From: Mucor racemosus
Lineage: Eukaryota > Mucoromycota > Mucoromycetes > Mucorales > Mucoraceae
DNA length: 64,000 nt
NCBI GenBank assembly: GCA_027405735.1
Contig: JAPEHQ010000002.1
Location: 310,001 to 374,000, forward strand
Reading direction: 5' to 3'
Shown: positions 1-11,900 of the stretch, one piece after another
Layout: each line of letters starts with the position of its first letter
How positions within the stretch are numbered: the first letter of the stretch is position 1
Translations under genes and position numbers: made by a program
Notes under the pieces: generated by a model
Seen by the model: the letters and a program-made list of their open reading frames with translations, nothing else
Database searches by the model: none
What the model was told of the DNA's origin: nothing

Positions 1-295
1 GCAATCAATGGGAAAATGGATGGTAAAACCTACGAAAAAACTTGATGAATAAGAGCTTTTGTCATTACATTATAACACTTTACTGATCCTCTCAATCTAC
101 CAAATAGCTAATGGTTAGCGTGTGATCTGAGAGGTATGTACACACAATATTTATATATATACATATATAAATATAATATACTTACCGAAGATGGTCAGGG
201 TATTTTTTCAAGTTTCGGATCCAACGCTTGGTATAATAAAGCGGCTTTGAATCATTATTCAATGCTTGGCCTTTACTTTGTGACGAAGATGTCAT
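1..295 (-). CDS. 5' end of an unidentified gene (partial, runs off left edge)
   Basis: On the minus strand an ATG at 295-293 opens a 36-codon exon (295-186) starting MTSSSQSKGQALNN and continuing with a basic stretch (KRWIRNLKKYPDHL). It stops at a strong donor, GTAAGT, at 185. A second exon begins near 55 (acceptor AAAAG) or 40 (acceptor ATCAAG); both keep the same frame open to the window edge and end in FFVGFTIHFPIDC, a hydrophobic stretch. I do not recognise the protein. The intron of about 130 nt is longer than those of its neighbours. Gene existence is inferred from the clean donor, the Ser/Lys-rich start and the open frame on both sides; product unknown. Confidence 0.4.
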
Positions 296-1604
296 GACAA
301 AATTAAAGAAAGTTTTTGATAGATTAAGTTAACGGAAAGAGCTTTTTTATATTTTAATTGTATAAGCCTTCGATGCAAGTAAAAAAAAGAAATATTAAAT
401 CGCCAATTTTCCTACCTTAGTTCATTAATTTTTCACTTGTTACACATGACATTATGTTGATATAAATCTTATTCTTTACATAGCAAACAATTAGCAGAGA
501 TTATTAATAGACTCAATGTCTCAAGCCAAGTTCAAGCAGTTCAAATGTTGATTTCTTTAATTATTATATATAAATATATATATATTTCATTGTTGAATCA
601 GGATTATTTAGTAAAATTACACCTTTCTTCCATGTTAAACGCAATTCCGTTTTCTATACTCAGATCAGCCTCAGTTTTGTTGGTTACTGGTAGCAAACAG
701 GACTTTTTGGAGCTTTTAAAATCATTTAAACTACAGGCGCTTCATTTAAATAGCTAATATAGATAATTCAGTTACTGTTTACGTTATATTATGCGTAAAA
801 AGAGCATCGAATTCACTATCATCGGCTCTATTTTAAACGAGGGGTGGATCAAGGCAGTGTAACATTGAAGGCGCTTTAAATTTGAGCAATGTTCAAATGG
901 CTAAACCTCCCTATTCTTATCTCTAGATCAATAAATGACCTGCCATTATACTTGACATGGCTCAAGAATTTTGTAGAGCTATATGATATGAATATATAAC
1001 ATATAGTATTACATGAATTTAGGAGAGAATTTAAGTGTACATTTTGTATTTACTATAGGTATTATGAACTTTATAAGGTCAGTAATTAAAATCTTCAATT
1101 ATATAACCAGATATTAAGGACTATCATAATGCAAAAGCTAAATAAGCTGCCATAATATATGTAAACCTTACGATGTTTAGATTATGTGTATACAATTCAG
1201 TACTGCATGTATAATCAATTTTTAAATCTATGCGTGGTTAAACATCCGATTAATTCCTGGATCTTTTGAATCCAGGAACGTATATAATAAAAACATATCA
1301 TATTGCTGAAAATATATTAATGACAATTAAAATTACGTAAATTGGTCTCAAATTCGATTGATCATTTATTAAATATTTATGTATATATAAAAATTATTAA
1401 TATGTGGGTAAAACAGATAACCAGATGACTTTGATTATGCTTTAGAAGGCATTTGATAATCCACAAATTAGCGTTTTAGCGACTTTTTCAACACATGCAT
1501 ATGCTTTATCAAGTAATATGGACTCCAAACACTTGTTTAAGTGATACTTTTTTTGTATCCATAAGATACATCCACTCAAAATAAACTTTTTATTTTTTGT
1601 TTCG
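296..1604. other. AT-rich intergenic, no gene seen
   Basis: Upstream region of the partial gene at the left edge, then low-complexity AT-rich DNA. Short reading frames at 545-757 (+) and 1442-1729 (-) have no recognisable motif; the second overlaps the edge of the inverted repeat. No RNA gene or clear repeat unit was seen before the palindrome starts. Confidence 0.5.
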
Positions 1605-2778
1605 CAACAAAATATTGATTTTTCGTCGAGATAATCAAGGTAATAGTCGATATCACAGCTTACAGCGTATAATAACTGGGTTCCAAAATTTATTTTAAAA
1701 AATGGACGAAAAATGATGAAAAAAACCAAAATCGTTTAATTGATCATAAACTGCAAAGTAAGTCAACCTAGTATACTAAATAGCTTTTGTACAGTTTTAA
1801 ATTCTGCATCCATCTCAATAAAATTCAGACAAACATTTCACATTAAATGTTGCGTAAAATGCAATTGAAATTTTGGAGGTTTTTTGAAGATACACATCAC
1901 TTTTTATAAGCATATTTAAAATATAACTAATTGAGATAATGCACAACAACATTATCTATCGATCAAGCTATTGTACAATCTTTTAGCTGCATTTTTCGTA
2001 GAGAAAACATGATTTTTGTGATTTTTTTTTCAGATTCAGAATTTTGGATGAGGGTATATAAGGGAAAAATGGAAGCTAGAAATAGAGGTACCTTTTTGTA
2101 CACATTTTTTAGGATATCTCCACCAAAAATCAATATTTTGAAAAGCTCTAAATTGGGTCTAAGAGAGCTTAACGCGCTTAAAGACATGAATGCAAAAAAA
2201 ATGTTGCTCAATTTAGCCAATATTTTGAAACCTACTATAGAAATGTCGAAAAAAATGAAAAAAAAATAAAAGTGCTCAGAATTTTTTTATACCCACATAT
2301 GTTATAGAGCTCTTCAAAACAAGTAAGTTTTATTATTAAAAAGTGTTAGTATAGCTTAATTTTTTCTGGAAATATGAAGGCTTAAAGGTTCTAATTTTTA
2401 GCGTGTAAAAATCTGAAACATTGGCACTACAAAAGCTATAGAAACAGCAAGAAATAGGATATTTTTGGATACTTAGTTTTGAACTGAAAGTAAACATTTC
2501 AGGTACATTGTCATATAATTTTTTCTTAGTATTATTTAGTGGGAAAAAAAGTAGAGCAGAAATTAAAAGTGAGACCCAGGTTTCGAGAAAAAAAATGGGG
2601 CGAATTCTATATGATTTTGAATCTTTTGTGAGATGTACAGTAGATCGGATAAATTCAGGAACATGTAACATAATGCAACCAATTAATATATATATATATA
2701 TATACTGTGTTTATGCTTATCGAATTATGGTTTGCGTCAAACTTTTAACCACAGGATGAAAAATTAATAACCGTAATA
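1605..2778 (+). repeat. Palindrome 1, left arm (family A repeat)
   Basis: About 1.17 kb that recurs almost base for base, inverted, at 3996-5172: position x matches 6776 minus x through most of the arm. Differences seen are single substitutions and an AT dinucleotide run of 19 here against 17 in the other arm, so the duplication or conversion is recent. The outer end carries a TTTTTTGTTTCG-like motif shared with palindrome 2. Short reading frames on both strands (1963-2269, 2336-2759) are present in both arms but look non-coding. Diverged relatives lie at 17.7-18.8, 22.7-23.8 and 35.8-36.8 kb. Confidence 0.9.
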
Positions 2779-3995
2779 TACTTAACGAAATAGTGGTATA
2801 TTAAGATAAAAAAAACTTTATTCGCAAATATTCTTTAAGACCAATGCATTTTTAAAAAAAGGAAATGGAGCATCTGATCCGCCCCTCACAATTTTTCTTT
2901 GTTATTTGATAACTTCCCTCTTTAATTCTTTTGCAAAGATAGGCCTCATTGTCCAATGGATACGGACATTTTCTATTACCACTACTCACCAGATACCAGA
3001 TGGTATGGAGAAGCATTATCCTTATTCAACTTGTGGACCAATTGCTGTACAAACTATATAATAACTTTATTTATTATATGTACAGTAGTATACCGTAAAT
3101 GCAAGTTTAGTTACAGCACCACATACCGTATACATGAAATTAACTTATGAGCGCTTACCAGCTGCTTCACCCTTTACTAAATTTTTTTTGCATGGTATAA
3201 CTCAACACCGTCTGTATAGAGAGAAAACAAAATTGTTACGTTTATGGCTCTTTTAGATTATTTGCTCTTGATAAAGGCAGGATGGCTAGCTTTTGATCTT
3301 GCTCTGCTTTTTTCTATGTGGGTCTTTAAGGATTGAGTAAAGCTCACGCCTAAGATCTAATACTCGATTGACAATTGTACTTCTCTTCTCAAATCTCTTG
3401 ATTTTTTCAGATTTTAGATACTCTTTCGCTGGATATGTTTATGTTATACCAGAATTTAGATATAGCGCTACAGTAGTCGTATTATCAGGATATTTTTATT
3501 GTTATACCATCAATAACTATTGTATCACCTGATAATCTCCTTTATATATAATAATTTCATTCTCTATGAGAGTTTATTATGGATACACGCAATCTAATTT
3601 ATTATGAAAATAATAATAATAAAGACTCGCAACATTTATTTTGGAGAACATAGGCTTTATTTATTACTACTAGATAAACTAACGATAAAAAAAAGAATCA
3701 AGAGCTTCTAGGTCTTGTTTTAAAAGACTATTTATAAAAATTACATTTCAATATAAATCAGAATGGAATTGGCATCAAAATTGGTAGTTCGATATCCTTG
3801 AGACCCGGCAACTCAGTTAAATATGACAAAACGTTTGATTGTTAATGGATCATCTGATTGCTGGCATTATGCAGAATAATTTTTTAAGTCAAATATAAAC
3901 TTTTATTTTTAAAAAAAGAAATTGTGAATTAATGATCAACCTTGATATTTGCATTGTAGAATAGTGTGCAACATCACATCTCTTCTTTGATAAAT
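2779..3995. other. Loop of palindrome 1
   Basis: About 1.2 kb of single-copy spacer between the arms. It holds a GC-richer stretch at 2956-3060 whose plus frame reads MDTDIFYYHYSPDTRW and on to WTNCCTNYI, weakly like a frame at 55144-55257, and a repeat segment at 3436-3580 shared inverted with the loop of palindrome 2. No transposase is recognisable in either strand. Confidence 0.5.
3436..3580 (-). repeat. LTR-like segment shared by the loops of palindromes 1 and 2
   Basis: The minus strand here matches 20085-20225 on the plus strand at roughly 85 percent by eye, including GATTATCAGGTGATACAATA and CTACTGTAGCGCTATATCTA. Just upstream on the same strand is a TATATAAAGG motif. Both copies sit inside a palindrome loop. 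An old solo LTR fragment is plausible, but no TG/CA ends or target duplications were found. Confidence 0.55.
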
Positions 3996-5172
3996 ACTAC
4001 ATTACGGTTATTAATTTTTCATCCTGTGGTTAAAAGTTTGACGCAAACCATAATTCGATAAGCATAAACACAGTATATATATATATATATTAATTGGTTG
4101 CATTATGTTACATGTTCCTGAATTTATCCGATCTACTGTACATCTCACAAAAGATTCAAAATCATATAGAATTCGCCCCATTTTTTTTCTCGAAACCTGG
4201 GTCTCACTTTTAATTTCTGCTCTACTTTTTTTCCCACTAAATAATACTAAGAAAAAATTATATGACAATGTACCTGAAATGTTTACTTTCAGTTCAAAAC
4301 TAAGTATCCAAAAATATCCTATTTCTTGCTGTTTCTATAGCTTTTGTAGTGCCAATGTTTCAGATTTTTACACGCTAAAAATTAGAACCTTTAAGCCTTC
4401 ATATTTCCAGAAAAAATTAAGCTATACTAACACTTTTTAATAATAAAACTTACTTGTTTTGAAGAGCTCTATAACATATGTGGGTATAAAAAAATTCTGA
4501 GCACTTTTATTTTTTTTTCATTTTTTTCGACATTTCTATAGTAGGTTTCAAAATATTGGCTAAATTGAGCAACATTTTTTTTGCATTCATGTCTTTAAGC
4601 GCGTTAAGCTCTCTTAGACCCAATTTAGAGCTTTTCAAAATATTGATTTTTGGTGGAGATATCCTAAAAAATGTGTACAAAAAGGTACCTCTATTTCTAG
4701 CTTCCATTTTTCCCTTATATACCCTCATCCAAAATTCTGAATCTGAAAAAAAAATCACAAAAATCATGTTTTCTCTACGAAAAATGCAGCTAAAAGATTG
4801 TACAATAGCTTGATCGATAGATAATGTTGTTGTGCATTATCTCAATTAGTTATATTTTAAATATGCTTATAAAAAGTGATGTGTATCTTCAAAAAACCTC
4901 CAAAATTTCAATTGCATTTTACGCAACATTTAATGTGAAATGTTTGTCTGAATTTTATTGAGATGGATGCAAAATTTAAAACTGTACAAAAGCTATTTAG
5001 TATACTAGGTTGACTTACTTTGCAGTTTATGATCAATTAAACGATTTTGGTTTTTTTCATCATTTTTCGTCCATTTTTTAAAATAAATTTTGGAACCCAG
5101 TTATTATACGCTGTAAGCTGTGATATCGACTATTACCTTGATTATCTCGACGAAAAATCAATATTTTTGGCT
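3996..5172 (-). repeat. Palindrome 1, right arm (family A repeat)
   Basis: Inverted, nearly identical copy of 1605-2778. Homology ends near 5165-5185, where this arm reads TTTTTGGCTGAAACAAAAAA while the left arm diverges; palindrome 2 also has a GGCTAAAAATATT-type edge there, so this is a real repeat boundary. Reading frames at 4011-4813 mirror those of the left arm. Confidence 0.9.
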
Positions 5173-5329
5173 GAAACAAAAAAGGAGGCGTAGTTTTGAA
5201 CTAGAGGTATATTATGCTCTTAAACTATGAGACTATATCTGAGCGACGTTTACTGAAATCAATTACGAATGGCAGAAAGTGACCTCATTGCTCATTGTAA
5301 AGCTGACCCAGATGGAGTGGAATTTAATC

Positions 5330-5850
5330 AATAAATTACTAACAAACATATCTTTAGTGTAAGATAGTAAGTTACTCGATCAAAATTTTAGCTAGAATCA
5401 AGCAAAATAATGCAAATAAACGTAACAAATTTTGCGCATATTGTAGTACAAAAATAAAGATATTCAAAAATTTCTCTATATTTTTTTTATTGATAAAAAT
5501 GGTCAGTTACCTAGCTGGTTTTGATAGATTTGGGTATAATGTATTGTTACCCCATCAAAAATACACGTCAAATCAAGCAAATTAAAGTAAAAAAAGCTGT
5601 AAATCTTTATTACATTGAGATATTGAGAAATGAAAGCTCAGAAAAAGACATAATGTTGTTTATTTGACTGTTGAGAATGACCGATCATTTAGCAATTTTG
5701 ACCTTTCTGGAGATTACAAATGTCAACAGCTTTTTATCAAGCTTTTAAATTAAATTTATACTAATCTTATAAAATCCATTGTCAAATCAATATATGATGG
5801 TCTCCAAAATCTTCAAAACTGGTAGAGATATCAATGATTAAAGACCTAAT
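5330..5850 (+). repeat. Degenerate ~175-bp tandem repeat, copy 1
   Basis: Two to three imperfect units recognisable by GTTACTCGATCAAAA at 5371 and GTTACCCCATCAAAA at 5545 (spacing 174), each followed by an AATCAAGCAAA motif. The block is homologous in the same orientation to 20990-21660 and includes the shared AAAAAGACATAATGTTGTTTA. Confidence 0.7.
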
Positions 5851-6357
5851 TTTTTTTTTGAATTTTTAGTTTCAGGATTCGTGATGTGGCCAAGGCAATC
5901 GTTGAGCAAGAATATTGAATGGTAATAGTATTAAAAATTACAAGCTAATAAGGCTAAATCTAATTTTTTGGAGAAATAAAACGAACTGGTAGATTTGATT
6001 GTATATTATACTATTCTGGTAATAATTCACAAGTACATAAAGCAAATTTTATTATGATTTGTATTTTGATATAATAAATATAGTGTTTTTAAGGATTTCA
6101 TGGTGTTGGATTGTTTAAAATGACGTTAGGTTTTCATTGATAAATTTTGCGTTAAAAAAATCGCTGGATAAATTTGATAATGCTCCTTAATTTTTGTAGT
6201 TATCATTGTCTTTATTTTTGTGTGTTAGAGTTGGCTATTTTTATATTGCTCATATCCCAGCAATTATGACATATATTTAATAAAAACTAAATGTATAAAG
6301 CATAGCTGAAAAATAGTACAAGCGTTTTATTATAAAAAGTATGAAACATTAAATCAA
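5851..6357. other. Intergenic, 3' of chitin deacetylase
   Basis: AT-rich. The first part (to about 6050) has faint similarity to 21690-21830, continuing the tandem-repeat block. The rest is the 3' flank of the minus-strand chitin deacetylase. No gene seen. Confidence 0.45.
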
Positions 6358-7605
6358 TTAAAGAACAATATTGGCTGTGGTTGATGAAGAAGATGTATTG
6401 GCAGGTTGGTTAGTAAGAGGATAAACAAAACCAGTTTCCCAATAAGGTTCAGAAACACCATTACAAGCCAAAGCAGGTATCACGTTGAAGGTTTCTTGAA
6501 GAGTAGGTAGCCAATTCTCAGTCATGTTTACAGTAGCATGGTTCAATTCATGTTCAAGAACGATATGACCAGATGTTTCATTACCTGCCTTCTGAGTCTC
6601 GATCCATTTCTCAAAATATCCATCAACTTTTTCTGGACTGAGATTACCCCCTCCAGGAGCAGGCATATCCCAATCTTCAGTATCCCGATCCCACATAACG
6701 GTTCTCATACCGAGTTGCCATGCAATTGAACGAATTCTGTCATCGACATCACCTTGAGGAGGTCTCCAGCATTTAGGAGTGACACCAGTAGCTTCCTTAA
6801 TAGCCTTAAGAGTCCAGTAAAGCTCAGCAACAGCTTCTTCGTTGGTCATAGTAGTCATTGCAGGATGACTCCAAGTATGAACACAGATGTAATGTCCATC
6901 GTTAAGTGCTCTTTTTGCTGCTTCAGGATAAGATACAACATTACTACCAATATACTACAATATTAAATCATATAAAAAGTTAGTTTTGAAGCTTCTGTAA
7001 AATAAGTATTATGAGCTTACAAAGAGATTGGCTTTTTGATTGTTGTGTTCAGCCAAGAAGTTATAAAGAGCAGGTTCGGCAAACTTATTCTCAGTCTTAG
7101 CATCCTTTCCAGTGTATAAATTGAATGGCCCATCATCATAACTCAAACCCCAATCAGTTTTTTGAAGACAGGAATGGAAATCAGCAGGAATATTGATCTT
7201 GGGAGTAAGGCAATTAGTATCAGACCACCAACAATATTCATCATCTGGACCATCAGTATCAGGCTTGAAATCACCATTTTCGTCTTGATGTCTAACATTA
7301 GCATCAGGAACTAAAGACCAATCAATTGAATTGTAAGCAGCTTGAACTTCATCACTATCAGTTGGTGGTGTTTTCCAGACTTCAGGATAACCAGTTAACG
7401 AATATGTAGGAAGAGTATCACTCAAGTTGTATGGACCATAATTATATTCAGACACAACACCAGTAGCAGCAGGCATGCTAGGAAATGAAGGAGAATGCTG
7501 AGAAATGTAAGAGGTAGTACTGGTAGCACTCTTAGTGGTAGTTGCTGTAGGAGCAGCGGAAATTCTTGTAACAAGTACAATTGTACCGAGAATAGAAAAC
7601 TTCAT
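6358..7605 (-). CDS. Chitin deacetylase (polysaccharide deacetylase, carbohydrate esterase family 4)
   Basis: Two exons, 7605-7021 and 6954-6358, joined by a 66-nt GT-AG intron in phase 0, giving 393 residues. The start carries a signal peptide (MKFSILGTIVLVTRISA). All NodB catalytic motifs are visible: LSYDDGPF (the metal-binding and base Asp pair), HTWSHP (the two metal-binding His), RPPQGDVDDR, DTEDWD and IVLEHE. Joining across the intron restores KANLFYIGSNVV, a family hallmark. CE4 chitin deacetylases remove N-acetyl groups from nascent chitin to make chitosan, a major wall polymer of Mucoromycota. The enzyme is predicted to be secreted; several NxS/T sites are present and the Ser/Thr-rich C-terminus could be O-glycosylated. 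No GPI-type hydrophobic tail is evident. The family call is secure; which paralog is not. Confidence 0.95.
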
Positions 7606-8172
7606 TTGTATTATAATAATGAATTATATATATATAAAAAAAGAAAAGAAAAACTAGTAATTGACATTTGTATTTATATACATTTTCGCTAACAAAAAAA
7701 AAAGGATACTTTTTCTACAAGGTTGCCCCGTTTGCGTTATTTTTGTACCATTTGTTTCTTGTTTGTTGAACATCAGGGCTACGCTGTAATGCGTTTTGAG
7801 AAATAAAACCAATAATATGTATATAAAAAAATGGATATAAATAGAAGAGTTATTTTCTTTGTTGTCTTAATTCAGACAAATTAGCCAAAAATAGATACTT
7901 TGACAGTTTAGATTTTTGATCTAGGTTTATAAAGAAACTCACGCGAATAATCTTAAATGGGTAAATTATAAATCATGACATATTGATATTATAACACAAA
8001 AGATTAAGCTTAACATTGATTAATCGTTAAAGGTTGACTATAAGGTACAATTATTTTTATTATACTTCAAATTTTGATACTTGGCAATAGTATCTACAAC
8101 ATATTGATTGTTTCATAATAGAATGATAAATTAAAGATTACGTACAATCGCATTGAATCGAATCGAATTATG

Positions 8173-8208
<36 letters not shown>

Positions 8209-8981
8209 CCCAGATTAAAATAGATCATGTATGATATCTTTGCCGTACAACCGACAAGATAAATAATAGAGAACCTCGGTATGTATTTTGTATCTAGCAA
8301 GGGCAATGGGGGAGAGGGGGAAGGAGTTCAGTTAACATCGTACTCGGCATTGATACAGTAATTACAACAAGCTTGCAAAATTAAGTAGAAATGAGATAGC
8401 ACCATGTGCATCGTCAGTTTTTCTACTTTCTATAATACAATATTTAGAAATAGCAAAATAAAATCACAAATATAGTAAAAATAATTTAATCATCCATAAA
8501 TGTTATAATTATAAAATTGCCAGTTAGCAAGGGTTTTAAGGTTCTTCGCTAAAAAAAGTAACATAATACAATCAAGTTACCCGCGCGCGCCCTGTACTAT
8601 ATTTAAAATACTCATTCAATTTGTTTACTCATATGTTTTTATAAGATCTCGGGCTACGCCATGCTGCTGGAACCATACAAATGCCAAGACTTCGGTTGCT
8701 GTTGTTGTGTTGAATCGGCGTAAATGTTTGCGTAGAAAAATAATACTCATCTTAGTGTTTAAACATGGCCTATCATTGATTTGCATCTACTCTGTACATC
8801 TCCATGCATCCTTATCAAGCGCAGGCGGTTAATAGAAACCCCTTGTCTCCGTCAATAAACAAAAACTACGTATTCTACTTTATTCATATATGAAACCTAA
8901 AGATAAATGAAATAAATAGCGTCCCAGTGTTTATATTTTACTAGCTAATATATACATGTGTTAATATAAAAAAGGTATATG
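7606..8981. other. Intergenic with a 34-A homopolymer
   Basis: Promoter side of the chitin deacetylase and 3' flank of the ASH-domain gene. A run of 34 A lies at 8173-8206, and a CCCGCGCGCGCCC island at 8580-8592 is unusual in this AT-rich DNA. No gene seen; the 70-aa minus frame across the A run is just the homopolymer read as poly-Phe. Confidence 0.5.
7671..7680 (-). promoter_or_regulatory. TATA box of the chitin deacetylase gene
   Basis: On the minus strand TATATAAATA lies 66-75 bases upstream of the ATG, a suitable distance for a core promoter with a short 5' leader. Inferred from sequence alone. Confidence 0.5.
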
Positions 8982-11900
8982 CTATACAAGACAGGATTCA
9001 TGATTTGTGCATAAAATGGCAGAAAATGGAAACGATTTAATTGTATCTAGATTCTTGTGTTCATGTACCAATATACGTCCGATTAAATTTGTTGTTGTTG
9101 TTGTTGTTGTTGCTGGTTTATATGCTCTAAAGCACACCGTAATATGGCTTGAAGAATTAGGCCCAATACTGAATAGAATGCTGTAATCATCTAACCTTTT
9201 TGTTGTTGTTGTTGTTGTTGTTTCGATTTCTGTCGATAAATCACCTTTGATACCTATTTCCTCTTCATTTTCTTTGCCTTCTTTGAGCTCCTCTTCTCCG
9301 TCCTCTTCTTCGTCCTCTTCTCCCTCAATCACTTCTTCTATAGCTGCAATGGTTTCTTCTGATTGCTTTAATTTAGCCAACTTTTTATTGTATTTCTTGA
9401 CTTTATCCGGCTGATCTTTACGCAACGCAATTTTTAGCTTCTGTTCGATCGTTTCGATTTCCTCTTCTAGTTCCTTATTCAGCATTAATGTAGAATTTTG
9501 GTGAATAATATTAAATTCTACATGATAATCAACAAAATTATCAATATTTTCAATTCGTAACTCAAACGTTCTGGATTGCTGATTCGTATTTGTAATATTT
9601 AAGATTTCAGAATAGGTTGATTTGCAATAAGGATTGATGATTAATGGGTCCTGCAGTGTCTTTACATGAAATGATTCAGGTCGACGCACCATCGCTTTCA
9701 ATGAAATAACATTGGTGTCTTTTTTATCTCGAATATTGCTTACAGTCAACTGTTCAATAAATGGACCGTGTAATGTAGGTACGAATACAAAATCAATTTC
9801 TCTTTTTCCAAATGCTCGAATAACGCCATGTTTTCCTATATCTAAGTGAATAGCACCAGAAGCAATTGAACCAGATTTTTTGATTGTATATAACAATGGT
9901 GTTTCTGATTTGTTATGAAGCACAATGGTTTTGTAATGCTTTTCTCCTTTATCGACTATGCCAAAATTGATATTGCGCTGACCAACTTCCATGGATGATT
10001 TACACACTTGAGCTCGAACAATGACTTTACGTACTACAGGAATTTTTCTATCATTATTTGTTTCTTCATCATCATCAGATGAGTGATCGAAATCAATAAG
10101 GCGAATTGAAAGCGCTGCTGCTTTTTTGGTTGTCAAGGAGGATTGCCAATGGTCTTTGCTTGGAGTATAAACAATGATAACTTCAGTTTCTTCTTTGGCA
10201 TACAATTGTAACAGAGATGTAGGTACAAGCTCTCCTTTTTCAATTAATCGATCTAGTTCTGTACGCCATGCTAGCTGGTATCTAACAAACTGTTCTTCTA
10301 ATGTCTGGCTTGCAAATAAAGGTGTTCTGGATAATGAACCATGCTCTAAGATAGAAATAAGGTCATCTAACGGAACTTTTGTTTTACCCGCAATGTCAGG
10401 CCAGTCAATGTTCTTTTGTTTCTTTTTGAGTTGATGAGCAGTTCCTGTAATTCCTGTAAAATTTTGCTCATAATAGTGCTGCTGTTGTCGCTCTTTCTTC
10501 TTTTTCGTACGTTTTTGAGCTAATAATTTTGGGCCATCTGTACAAGATAGTTTCTTGATTGAAGTAGCAGTGGTAGCGCAGGGTAATTTCGTCTCTTTAG
10601 TTGCGGCTGTTATGGTAGCATTCGTTTTAATTGTTGTGATAGTAGTATCTTTCACTGATTTACCAGACAATAAACGTTTTGTTGCAACTTTTCTCTGATG
10701 CTTTATTGACATCAATTGAACATGCGGCACAGTGGCTAAATCCAAATATTCAATTGATGCATATTGCACATTTGTCATGCGAGTACGATGATTCATTGCA
10801 ATTAATGTATTAGTAACGACTGATGAGGGTTTCTTTATATCTTCTTCAAATCTTTGAATAGTAGAAGATGAGGGCATGGTAGATAACATCTTTCGTGGAT
10901 TATGTCTTTTCTTTTTTGTAAAAATCACAATTTCTTCAGGTAAAGATGTTGAAATACCCAGCAATAAAGGCGCTTCTCTTACATTGATCAAAGTACATGT
11001 ACGAATGGCAGGTGAATTAAGGGCAATAGGTCCAAAATCCAAGAAATTAGCTCCAGTGGGTGTCAATAACTGATAAAACAATGAATGGAATGTTACTTTG
11101 TGGTTATCAACGTTTCTACTGCAAACTTCTATGATTTGGTCATTTTCTCGATTCAAGTAATTCACCAAATTGATCTGTCTTTTATACGATGTGTTGATCT
11201 TTCTCGGATAGATGTCTAGTTTGAGTTCCACTGTACTTTTGGGTTGAATCAAAAGTTCACCCTGAGTGCAACTAATTACTTTAGATTCGAAAACTAGTTC
11301 AACATGTGCACATATTTCTGATATATTTGTGATAGATATTGATTGCGATTTTTGTGTTCCAACGTCAGTATCCCCAAAATCAATCAACTGGGGCGTAACA
11401 CGAACAAAAGAAGTGTATGTTCTCGCTTTACATTGAATCAATTTAAGTTCTTTTGGTTTAGCTGATTTTTTGGGTCGATATTCGAGTAATATGCCAAAGC
11501 TATTTTGTGGAATCAGTTGCCCTGCATTTATACTATTTGGTTCAGATTTGACTGGGCGATAGGAAACTTGTATAATTTTTTCAGCACCTGGTCTCAGGAT
11601 TATATCTTCGATTTTTGTAGAATTCTCTTCTAATTCCTCGTGTTGTTTCGTTGCTGTAATAAACGCCGAAGATGATGAAGTATTTGTATTGTGTGAATAC
11701 ATTTCATTAAAAGCAGCCAACATGTCAATATTTACATCTGTATTTTGTTTTGTTTTGTTAGATAGTTATGTTAATTTACATTTTATATTAAACTTACCTG
11801 ATGAGGAATATGAATTAGTAGAGGATGCATAATCTTCTTGAGATGAATACGTTTTATAAGATGTACTAGGTGAGTGTGGTCTTGTGAATAAATCATCTGG

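Noticed and set aside
1963..4813. Paired 70-110 aa open frames in all copies of the family A arm (for example MRVYKGKMEARNRG and MLHVPEFIRSTVHL) as a conserved small protein
   Set aside because: Codon-by-codon comparison of 2049 onward with 23164 onward shows mostly amino-acid-changing substitutions and only a few silent ones, with no third-position bias. The frames overlap on both strands and track the repeat, so selection on protein is not supported.
8094..8306. 70-aa frame with a long Phe run
   Set aside because: It is the 34-A homopolymer read as poly-Phe on the minus strand.
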